The notes under the pieces are model-generated. The model was given only the letters and a program-made list of their open reading frames with translations, had not been told where the DNA came from and ran no database searches. 6,007 nucleotides of DNA, taken from assembly GCA_016793685.1 (NCBI GenBank), contig JAEULX010000026.1, forward strand, positions 1 through 6,007. The letters run 5' to 3'. The DNA is from Bradyrhizobiaceae bacterium (GTDB taxonomy: Bacteria > Pseudomonadota > Alphaproteobacteria > Rhizobiales > Xanthobacteraceae). Both the position numbers and the translations under genes were made by a program. Of the stretch, positions 1-6,007 are shown one piece after another (position 1 is the first letter of the stretch; each line of letters starts with the position of its first letter).

Positions 1-407
1 AGCTCCGGCAGCGAAAAGAAGGAATCCTCGGCGGCGAGGACGACGTCGCAGCAGGACATCAGCGCAAAGCCGCCGCCGAAACAGGCGCCGTGGATGAGCG
101 CGATGGTGGGCTTGGGGCAGGCGTCGAGGGCCAGACCAAGATGCGGCATCAGCACCTCGTTCCCTGCGCCGGTGCCGATATGGACGAACGGATCATCGAG
201 ATCGCCGCCGACGCAGAAATGCTTGCCGGCGCCGCGCAGCACGATGGCGCGGACCTCCGGCGACGCCCCTGAGCGCTCGATCTCCGCCATGAGCCGATGA
301 ATCATGGCGAGGACATAGGCGTTCCCCTTGTCCGGCCGGTTGAGCGTCAGCGTCGTGACGCCGCGCTCGTCAGTGGCGGCAGATACGAGCTCGCGGGACG
401 CGCTCAT
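1..407 (-). CDS. Enoyl-CoA hydratase/isomerase (crotonase superfamily), 3' end outside window
   Basis: Partial gene: 135 full codons from an ATG at 407-405, running off the left edge. An AAGGA Shine-Dalgarno lies about 8 nt upstream and supports this start. The translation begins MSASRELVSAATDERGVTTL and shows the crotonase fold signatures in order: LNRPDKGNA (about residues 22-30), the first oxyanion-hole segment HFCVGGDLDD (63-72), and the second, HGACFGGGFAL (106-116), followed by CCDVVLAAEDSFFSLPE (119-135). Family members act on acyl-CoA thioesters as hydratases, isomerases or related enzymes, normally in the cytoplasm. Aligned by eye to rat crotonase, the catalytic Glu144 position is Ala115, while the Glu164 position is retained as Glu135. 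The activity may therefore not be classical crotonase; methylglutaconyl-CoA hydratases also lack Glu at the first position. It lies 36 nt after the MaoC-type hydratase gene on the same strand and is probably co-transcribed. The family call is secure; the substrate is unknown. Confidence 0.92.
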   Translation of the reverse strand, partial: MSASRELVSAATDERGVTTLTLNRPDKGNAYVLAMIHRLMAEIERSGASPEVRAIVLRGAGKHFCVGGDLDDPFVHIGTGAGNEVLMPHLGLALDACPKPTIALIHGACFGGGFALMSCCDVVLAAEDSFFSLPE

Positions 408-443
408 GGCAATGCATCCTTGAAATTCTTGCGCCCGGCTTGC

Positions 444-1298
444 TCATGCGCGCACCGTGGCGAGACCGTTCGAAAGCACGATGTCGTTGCGGCCGATCAC
501 CCGGCATTGAAAGGAGATATGTGTCGGCGTCGGCCATAACTCGGTGCGAATCGTCTCTCCGGGAAAAACCGGGCGAGAAAAACGCGCCGAAATGCTTGCC
601 AGCCGCTCCACGGAATAATCGAGATGGCGCAGGACCGCATGCGCGGCAATGCCGAAGGTGGCCGCGCCGTGCAGGATCGGGCGGGGGAAGCCCGCGGCTT
701 TCGCCCGCTCCGGATCGGCGTGCAGCGGGTTCTCGTCTCCCGTGAGCCGGTACAACAGCGCGAGATTGGGCGGGGTCGGCAGATCGCAGACGCGCTCGGG
801 CTCCCCGTCCGGGATCGCATGCGGCTCCGGCAGGGTGCTTGTGCGGCCGCCGAAGCCGCCATGCTTGCGCGCGAGCAGGTTGCTCTCGACGCACGCGACC
901 GGCGTTCCATCGCGCGCGAGAAGATCACGGGCCGCGAGAATGATCGCCGGCCCGCCCGGACCGCGGTCGACCACCTCCCTGATGCGCGGGCGGCTCACGA
1001 GGTCATCGGCGGCGGCGAGCGGGCGCGCGAGCGTCACCTTCAATTCGGCGGCGACCACCATGGTCTCGTCGAGCCCGAACGCCGGGTCGGTCATGCGGCC
1101 GGGCCAGCCGAGAACGGCGGCCATGGTGGGAAAAGCCTGGAGGCCGTATCGCTCATAGACGAACTTGAGCTGGCGGGAATCGAGCGGGTCCATGCCGAGC
1201 CCGATGCCGAGCGCATAAAGAATGCAATCGCGCGGGCCGTAGCTCACCGCGATGTCGGCCGGCCGATAGGCCATGATGCGTTCGTAGTTCAGCCCCAT
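444..1298 (-). CDS. MaoC-like dehydratase / (R)-specific 2-enoyl-CoA hydratase (hydratase 2 type)
   Basis: A complete 284-residue protein with the double hot-dog layout of the hydratase-2 region of eukaryotic peroxisomal multifunctional enzyme 2 and its bacterial homologues. The N-terminal, degenerate hot-dog spans about residues 8-140 (YALGIGLGMDPLD at 28-40, LKFVYE at 44-49). The C-terminal MaoC domain spans about 165-284 and carries the hydratase-2 motif YRLTGDENPLHADP (183-196), with Asp188 and His193 in the expected catalytic D-x4-H spacing, then GFPRPILHG (203-211). Known members hydrate trans-2-enoyl-CoA to (R)-3-hydroxyacyl-CoA, which serves beta-oxidation or supplies (R)-hydroxyacyl units. 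The ATG at 1298 gives the usual N-terminus for the family (LNYERIMAYR), though the ribosome site (AAGGGCG, more than 10 nt away) is only fair; an in-frame ATG lies at residue 9. It starts 18 nt after the ABC-exporter stop codon, so co-transcription is likely. Chain length preference cannot be read from sequence. Confidence 0.93.
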   Translation of the reverse strand: MGLNYERIMAYRPADIAVSYGPRDCILYALGIGLGMDPLDSRQLKFVYERYGLQAFPTMAAVLGWPGRMTDPAFGLDETMVVAAELKVTLARPLAAADDLVSRPRIREVVDRGPGGPAIILAARDLLARDGTPVACVESNLLARKHGGFGGRTSTLPEPHAIPDGEPERVCDLPTPPNLALLYRLTGDENPLHADPERAKAAGFPRPILHGAATFGIAAHAVLRHLDYSVERLASISARFSRPVFPGETIRTELWPTPTHISFQCRVIGRNDIVLSNGLATVRA

Positions 1299-1316
1299 CG
1301 CTGCACGCTTTCGCCC

Positions 1317-3155
1317 TTATCCGGCGGCTGCGCGCAGGCCGCCGGCCGGCGGTTCGTCGGTCCGCTGCTCCGTCGATCGCAGCTGATAGAACGCGGCGTA
1401 CCGTTGCCCCTTGCGCAAGAGTTCGTCGTGACGGCCCGATTCGGCGATCGCTCCGCTCTCGACCACAAAGATCATGTCGGCATGCGCGATGGTGTAAAGC
1501 CGGTGGGCGATCATCAGCGTCGTGCGGCCCTTGATCAGCTCCGCCATCGCCGCCTGCACCAGATACTCGGACTGGCTGTCGAGCGAGGCGGTCGGCTCAT
1601 CGAGCAGGATGATCGGCGCATTGCGAATGAGCGCGCGCGCGATCGCAATGCGCTGCCGCTGGCCGCCCGAGAGCTGCGCGCCCTGCTCGCCCACTTTGGT
1701 CTCGTATCCGTCCGGGAAGGCGGCGATGAATTCGTGCGCATGCGCCGCGCGCGCCGCGGCGACGATGTCCTCCTCGGTCGCGCCGGGCCGGCCGAGCGCG
1801 ATATTCTCGCGGATGGTGCCGTGGAACAGGAAGACGTCCTGGCCGACATAGGCGATCTGCCGGCGCAGCGATTCCGGCGACACGGCCGCTATGTCCTGGC
1901 CGTCGATGAGCACCGTGCCGCTTTGCACCTTGTAGAGCCCGAGCAGCACGTTGAAGATCGTCGACTTGCCGCCGCCGGACGCGCCGACAAAGGCGGTGAC
2001 CGAATGCGGCGCCACGGCAAACGACATGTCGCGCAGCACCGGTTCGCCCGGGCGATAGCCGAACGTCACGTCGGCAAACTCGATGCGCCCGCGCGCAACC
2101 TCGAGCTTCTCCGCACCGCCGCTGCGCGCCGGGCCGGCCGGCAGGTCGAGGAGTTCGAACAGGATGCGCACGCCGGTCAGCCCGTTCTGCAGTTCGAGAT
2201 TGAGCCGGGCGAGGCGCTTGGCCGGCTCGTAGGCGAGAATGAACGCGGTGATGAAGGAGGTGAAACCGCCGGGCGAACTGCCGAGCACGAGCACATTGTA
2301 GCCGCCGATCAGCAGCACGCCCGCGATCGCGATTCCGCCGAGCGTCTCCATCAGCGGCGTTCCACGATTGGAGACGCGCGCGAGCTTGTTGGAGGCGCGC
2401 TCGATCTCGTCGACATGCGCGTAGACCTTGGCGCGCATGACGTCCTCGAGGTTGAACGCCTTGATGATCTTGAAACCCTGCACCGTCTCCTGGAGCGACT
2501 GCAGCACCAGCATGTTGCCGCCGAACTGCGCGAGCGCGATCGAGCGGACCCGCTTGATCAGCTTGCGCAGAAACAGCACCGCCGGCGGAAGCACGACGAA
2601 CGCGCCGAGCGACAGCAGCGGCGCCCCGTAAATCATGACCGCGCCGAGCGCGACGAAGGTCAGGAGATCGCGACCGATGGCGGTGACCAGAAGATTGAGG
2701 ACCGCGGAGGCGGAATTGGCGCCATAGCTGACGCGGGCGCCGAATTGCGAGGAATGCTTGTCGGCGAAGAACGCCATGTCCTGCTGCAGCAGCTTGTCGA
2801 ACATGCGCCGTTGATTGGCGGCGATGATCAGATTGCTGATGCGCGCGAGCGTGACCGCCTGGCCGTAGTTGGCGAGCCCCTTGACGGCGAAGATCACGAC
2901 CGCCAGGACCGAGACAATGACGATGCCGAAGAAGCTGCGGCTGACATAGGCCTGGTCGATCGCCGTCCCGATCAGATACGCGGTCGCGCCGGTGCACGCC
3001 GCTCCCAGCGCCATGAAGGCGAAGGCAAGCGCATATCGCCGCCAATAGGGGCGGCCATAATCGGCGATCAGGCGGGCGACGAGATTGAGCGTGCTCGAGG
3101 GATCCGCAAGTCGTTCACTCCACGCATTCCGCAGATTCTCGAGAATATGCTGCAT
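1317..3155 (-). CDS. MsbA-like ABC exporter, fused transmembrane and ATPase domains
   Basis: A 612-residue half-transporter that would work as a homodimer in the inner membrane. The N-terminal exporter-type domain (about 35-325) has six hydrophobic segments, near 41-63, 76-95, 152-172, 175-196, 271-292 and 296-312. It carries MsbA-like stretches IGRDLLTF (160-167), METLGGIAIA (269-278) and SFITAFILAYEPAKRLA (300-316). The ATPase domain (about 357-590) is complete: A-loop Tyr367, Walker A GASGGGKST (391-399), Q-loop Gln439, signature LSGGQ (495-499), Walker B IILLDE (515-520), D-loop SLD (524-526) and H-loop His551, so it should hydrolyse ATP. Family knowledge: MsbA flips lipid A-core across the inner membrane; relatives export other lipids or drugs. 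The neighbouring LptF-type gene favours a lipid substrate, which is inference. The ATG at 3155 is the first start after an in-frame TAA; its ribosome site is weak (GAG, 6 nt spacing). Confidence 0.93.
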   Translation of the reverse strand: MQHILENLRNAWSERLADPSSTLNLVARLIADYGRPYWRRYALAFAFMALGAACTGATAYLIGTAIDQAYVSRSFFGIVIVSVLAVVIFAVKGLANYGQAVTLARISNLIIAANQRRMFDKLLQQDMAFFADKHSSQFGARVSYGANSASAVLNLLVTAIGRDLLTFVALGAVMIYGAPLLSLGAFVVLPPAVLFLRKLIKRVRSIALAQFGGNMLVLQSLQETVQGFKIIKAFNLEDVMRAKVYAHVDEIERASNKLARVSNRGTPLMETLGGIAIAGVLLIGGYNVLVLGSSPGGFTSFITAFILAYEPAKRLARLNLELQNGLTGVRILFELLDLPAGPARSGGAEKLEVARGRIEFADVTFGYRPGEPVLRDMSFAVAPHSVTAFVGASGGGKSTIFNVLLGLYKVQSGTVLIDGQDIAAVSPESLRRQIAYVGQDVFLFHGTIRENIALGRPGATEEDIVAAARAAHAHEFIAAFPDGYETKVGEQGAQLSGGQRQRIAIARALIRNAPIILLDEPTASLDSQSEYLVQAAMAELIKGRTTLMIAHRLYTIAHADMIFVVESGAIAESGRHDELLRKGQRYAAFYQLRSTEQRTDEPPAGGLRAAAG

Positions 3156-3251
3156 CCACGACTCATATGGTCCGGCCGGCCGGGTGGCGAGGCGACCTTA
3201 GTCGATACGACAATATGCTTACAACAGTGAAGGGATCGGTAAGAGTTGCGC
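3156..3251 (-). other. 96-nt gap between lptF-type gene and ABC exporter
   Basis: Non-coding spacer on the minus-strand unit. Its half next to lptF is unusually AT-rich for this window (around 3200-3235, including TTGTAAGCATATTG read on the minus strand), and a short inverted repeat GTCG-ATA-CGAC lies at 3201-3211. This could hold an internal promoter for the exporter and downstream genes, but I found no pair of hexamers with good spacing. I also see no convincing terminator, so read-through from lptF is possible. Confidence 0.4.
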
Positions 3252-4436
3252 TCAGCGCGGCGCCGGCTTGGCAATTTTGCCGGCTCTGCCGAATTTTCCG
3301 ATCCTCCCGGCCCAGCGGCTGAGGCCGGCGAGGTCGATTTTGCTGTCGATGTCGAACCCGACGCCCTTGTAGATCGCGATCGCCCCCAGCCCCATGGTCA
3401 ACGCCATGGCCGGATAGATCGCGTAAAGCACCATCGGCGAATTCTGGCCGATCGCCGTGCAGAAGAAGCCGAAAATCCGTAGCCCGAAAGCCGCAACGCC
3501 GACGAGCACGATGGAAACCAGGCCGCCCTGGCGCGTCGTTCGCGGGATACAGAGCGCGGCGAAGGCAACCACCGCGAACGCGAAGGGATAGAACGGCGCC
3601 ACCAGCCGGTCGTGCATCTCGGCACGGAACTGCGCGCCGGCGGCTTTGAGCAACTGGTCGTTCGGGTCCGGCCGCACGAGTTCCCAAAGGTATTTCTCGC
3701 GCAGCCCGTAGGTGATCCTCGCTGCGACCGTGTAAGGGGACAGGTCGAACGCGTAGCGCTCGAACTGCACCATGGTGGGGTCGCGATCGACATTGCGCCG
3801 GCGTTGCACCCAGCCGTCGGTCATGACCAGGAAAGTCCCGAGCTTGCTTTGGAGAACGTCCCCTTTCTCGGCGATCACCGTCGTCCGCTCGTTCCCGTTG
3901 CGTGAATCGTCGATCAGGACGCCGCTGAACTGGCTGTCGCTGTGCTTCTCCCGGACATGAAAGGTGAGGCCATTCTCAATCGTCGCGAAGGTGCCTGCCC
4001 GCACGACATTGGCGACCAGATCCGCCCGCACTTTGGTGAGTTGCCGGACCAGTTCGCGTTGCAGGTTCGGCGCGAGGTAGGCGCCGATGAACAGCACGAG
4101 GATCGACACCACCGCGGCCAGCGCAAAGAACGGCCGAAACAGCCGCCGCGGCGATAGCCCAGCCGCGCTCATGACCACCAGTTCCGAATCGTTGTTGAGA
4201 CGCGACAGCGTGTAGAGGACCGCGATCAGCATCGCGATCGGCGCGAGAACCAGCATGAGGCCCGGAATGATCAGGCTGGTGATCGACAAAAAGACCAGCA
4301 CCGTCTGGCCCTGGCTGGTGATCAGGTCGATCTGCCGCAGAATCTGGGTGACCCAGATCACCGCCGTCAGGCTGATCAGGATGACCAGGAAGCTGTTGAA
4401 ACTGGTCCTGAAAATGTATTTGTCGAGGGAATCCAT
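3252..4436 (-). CDS. lptF: LptF-type LPS export permease (YjgP/YjgQ family)
   Basis: A 394-residue integral membrane protein of the LptF/LptG family. In the canonical LptB2FG complex it forms part of the inner-membrane ABC machine that extracts lipopolysaccharide and passes it to LptC. The N-terminus MDSLDKYIFRTSFNSF and the stretch TSQGQTVLVFL (40-50) match the alphaproteobacterial LptF type better than LptG. Three hydrophobic segments (about 15-32, 46-77, 102-122) precede a periplasmic jellyroll-like region (about 130-270). Three more segments follow (about 278-297, 304-326, 334-356), giving the standard six-helix plan and a usual family length. The coupling region NDSELVVMSAAGLSP (82-96), which contacts the LptB ATPase in this family, is present. 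The ATG at 4436 has an AAGGGG ribosome site 3-5 nt upstream. Oddity: lptG does not follow; an MsbA-like exporter does. It may be a second LptF paralogue or the sole LptF separated from lptG; the window cannot decide. Confidence 0.88.
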   Translation of the reverse strand: MDSLDKYIFRTSFNSFLVILISLTAVIWVTQILRQIDLITSQGQTVLVFLSITSLIIPGLMLVLAPIAMLIAVLYTLSRLNNDSELVVMSAAGLSPRRLFRPFFALAAVVSILVLFIGAYLAPNLQRELVRQLTKVRADLVANVVRAGTFATIENGLTFHVREKHSDSQFSGVLIDDSRNGNERTTVIAEKGDVLQSKLGTFLVMTDGWVQRRRNVDRDPTMVQFERYAFDLSPYTVAARITYGLREKYLWELVRPDPNDQLLKAAGAQFRAEMHDRLVAPFYPFAFAVVAFAALCIPRTTRQGGLVSIVLVGVAAFGLRIFGFFCTAIGQNSPMVLYAIYPAMALTMGLGAIAIYKGVGFDIDSKIDLAGLSRWAGRIGKFGRAGKIAKPAPR

Positions 4437-4630
4437 ATGCCCCTTCGTCGCGCCCGGTTTCCGCAGCGGGGCGGCGATTTAGCCCGCGCTTGTGGGCCAT
4501 GTTGTGGCGGCCGGCCGACGCCTGCCTGCGGGTGAACGAACCGGCGGGCGCCAGTGCTGTCCGGCAGGTTTGCCAATCGGCTGTGCGGAACCGGCGCGCA
4601 GGCCGGGCGGCAGGTTGACATATCGCCGAT
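4437..4630. other. Divergent intergenic region, lptF side
   Basis: Together with the riboswitch leader this forms the 578-nt stretch without a gene between the divergent lptF-type gene and gcvP. This half must contain the minus-strand promoter for the lptF-led unit, but I could not find a convincing -35/-10 pair for it. It is GC-rich and carries several short inverted repeats (for example CCTGCC near 4521 against GGCAGG at 4563-4568) and the imperfect direct repeat listed separately. Short open frames exist but show no ribosome site or recognisable product. Confidence 0.5.
4538..4616. repeat. Imperfect ~50-bp-period direct repeat in the divergent region
   Basis: Two units share both their ends: GAACCGGCG at 4538-4546 and again at 4588-4596, and CGGCAGGTT at 4562-4570 and again at 4608-4616. 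The interiors differ in sequence and length (15 versus 11 nt). The order and near-equal spacing (50 and 46 nt) suggest a decayed tandem duplication or a pair of protein-binding sites. In GC-rich DNA part of this could be chance, so the call is tentative. Confidence 0.4.
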
Positions 4631-4660
4631 TTGCCGTCACCACACCGCACAATATATAAG
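4631..4660 (+). promoter_or_regulatory. Candidate sigma-70-type promoter for the glycine riboswitch-gcvP transcript
   Basis: TTGCCG at 4631-4636 resembles a -35 box (four of six matches to TTGACA). An AT-rich block AATATATAAG at 4651-4660 offers a -10 box as TATATA (16 nt spacing) or TATAAG (18 nt spacing). It is the only strongly AT-rich patch in this region, and a start site a few bases downstream would fall immediately before the first riboswitch helix at 4672, which is the main support. A perfect TTGACA at 4615-4620 has no -10 at the right distance. Confidence 0.55.
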
Positions 4661-4671
4661 TCGATGGCGTT

Positions 4672-4821
4672 CTCTCGACGGGAGAGATCGGTCCGACCGA
4701 CGCCGAAGGAGCAACCGCCCCGGAAACTCTCAGGCAAAAGGACCGTCGAGAGGTCTGAATCTGGAAAGTGACGCCGCGCGCGTCCGCCGACGGGATAACG
4801 TTCTCAGGCAGCAATACAGAT
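4672..4821 (+). promoter_or_regulatory. Tandem glycine riboswitch (gcvT motif, two aptamers)
   Basis: Aptamer 1 (4672-4752): a perfect 10-bp P1 forms between CTCTCGACGG (4672-4681) and CCGTCGAGAG (4743-4752). P2 pairs GAGAG (4682-4686) with CTCTC (4727-4731), and a hairpin TCGGT-CCG-ACCGA lies at 4688-4700. The conserved core CGCCGAAGGAGCAA (4701-4714) and CTCTCAGGCAAAAGGAC (4727-4743) match the glycine aptamer consensus almost letter for letter. Aptamer 2 (4759-4821): P1 pairs ATCTG (4759-4763) with CAGAT (4817-4821), and a GACGC/GCGTC hairpin lies at 4770-4784. The core CGCCGACGGGATAA (4785-4798) and TCTCAGGCAGC (4802-4812) are recognisable but more divergent. Known role: binds glycine and usually switches on glycine-cleavage genes when glycine is abundant. 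The downstream gene is gcvP, which fits. The linker is only about 6 nt. Confidence 0.95.
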
Positions 4822-4822
4822 G

Positions 4823-4858
4823 GGGCGCTAGAGCGAGCCAGACTCGCCGGGAGCGCCC
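4823..4858 (+). promoter_or_regulatory. Strong two-part hairpin directly after aptamer 2
   Basis: GGGCGCT (4823-4829) pairs perfectly with AGCGCCC (4852-4858), and inside it GCGAG (4833-4837) pairs with CTCGC (4843-4847) around the loop CCAGA. An internal loop separates the two helices. It begins one base after the P1 helix of aptamer 2, so it could stack on it and may be part of the expression platform. No T-run follows, so it is not an intrinsic terminator. The pairing is seen in the sequence; the role is inferred. Confidence 0.5.
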
Positions 4859-4955
4859 TATGGTCCGTTTCGATCGCGACGCTTTCGTTCTGTCCGCCGC
4901 TGCCCGAGCCGGCGCCCCCCGGCGCGCCAGGCGGCCCGCTCCCCGAACACATGCA

Positions 4956-4993
4956 GCGCCAGCGCCCGGCCGCACGACCGGCGCACCCTTTTT
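4956..4993 (+). terminator. Candidate conditional terminator in the gcvP leader
   Basis: A GC-rich hairpin pairs GCGC(C)CGG (4962-4969, one bulged C) with CCGGCGC (4978-4984) around an 8-nt loop. Five T residues follow at 4989-4993 after ACCC. A second GCGCC at 4956-4960 could compete with GCGCC at 4962-4966 for the same GGCGC (4980-4984). The site lies 11 nt before the gcvP Shine-Dalgarno and could act as the terminator of a glycine-controlled switch. The 4-nt gap before a short T-run makes it weaker than a textbook terminator. Confidence 0.35.
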
Positions 4994-5014
4994 CACGCCA
5001 AGTGAGGAATAGCC

Positions 5015-6007
<993 letters not shown>

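Noticed and set aside
1597..3045. 482-codon frame on the minus strand overlapping the ABC exporter
   Set aside because: It is a shifted frame of the exporter gene; its Arg/His-rich sequence lacks ATPase motifs, which are all intact in the true frame.
624..3230. 868-codon open frame on the plus strand, antisense to the MaoC hydratase and ABC exporter
   Set aside because: Its translation is low-complexity, rich in Arg, Asp, Glu and Ala with no recognisable domain, and it lies fully opposite two genes with clear family motifs. Long antisense frames are common in GC-rich codon usage.
4615..4620. Perfect TTGACA as the -35 box for the gcvP transcript
   Set aside because: The position 17 nt downstream reads CACCAC, not a -10 box, and the AT-rich TATATAAG block is about 32 nt away, too far to pair with it.
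3976..4737. 253-codon minus-strand frame spanning the lptF start and the intergenic region
   Set aside because: It overlaps the well-supported lptF N-terminus in another frame and the riboswitch in antisense; it has no recognisable domain.
4823..4858. Hairpin after aptamer 2 as an intrinsic terminator
   Set aside because: The stem is strong but is followed by TATGGTCCG with no T-run, so factor-independent termination here is unlikely.
4554..5012. Plus-strand open frame covering the riboswitch and gcvP leader
   Set aside because: It crosses the structured aptamers, has no ribosome site, and its composition matches out-of-frame GC-rich DNA. I also looked here for remnants of gcvT or gcvH and saw none.

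Overview
The window is GC-rich chromosomal DNA from an alphaproteobacterium, most likely of the order Hyphomicrobiales. This rests on codon and base composition, the LptF sequence type, the GcvP sequence and an alphaproteobacterial-style tandem glycine riboswitch. I recognised no mobile element, CRISPR array, tRNA or rRNA. Coding density is high, and the only long non-coding stretch (about 580 nt, 4437-5014) is a divergent regulatory region.

Left arm (1-4436, all minus strand, transcribed right to left): an LptF-type permease (4436 to 3252), an MsbA-like ABC exporter with fused membrane and ATPase domains (3155 to 1317), a two-domain MaoC-like enoyl-CoA hydratase (1298 to 444), and a crotonase-family enoyl-CoA hydratase/isomerase (407 to beyond base 1, so its C-terminal part is outside the window). 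Gaps are 96, 18 and 36 nt. The last three genes look like one transcriptional unit, and lptF probably reads into it. The set combines lipid-export membrane machinery with acyl-CoA metabolism. That hints at a lipid-making and lipid-export cassette, but this is inferred from neighbourhood only.

Centre (4437-5014): a divergent intergenic region. On the plus strand a plausible sigma-70-type promoter (4631-4660) sits just upstream of a tandem glycine riboswitch (4672-4821). The first aptamer is near-canonical and the second is more divergent. About 190 nt of GC-rich leader follow, holding a strong two-part hairpin and a second hairpin followed by five T residues, which are candidates for the expression platform.

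Right arm (5015-6007, plus strand): the first 331 codons of gcvP, the glycine-cleavage P-protein, with a good ribosome binding site. It runs off the window. The riboswitch feeds gcvP directly, with no gcvT or gcvH in between, which differs from the common gcvT-gcvH-gcvP order.

The two arms appear functionally unrelated: a glycine-sensing one-carbon gene is divergently placed from an envelope-lipid/acyl-CoA cluster. The most unusual points are the LptF-type gene sitting next to an ABC exporter instead of lptG, and the riboswitch-to-gcvP arrangement.
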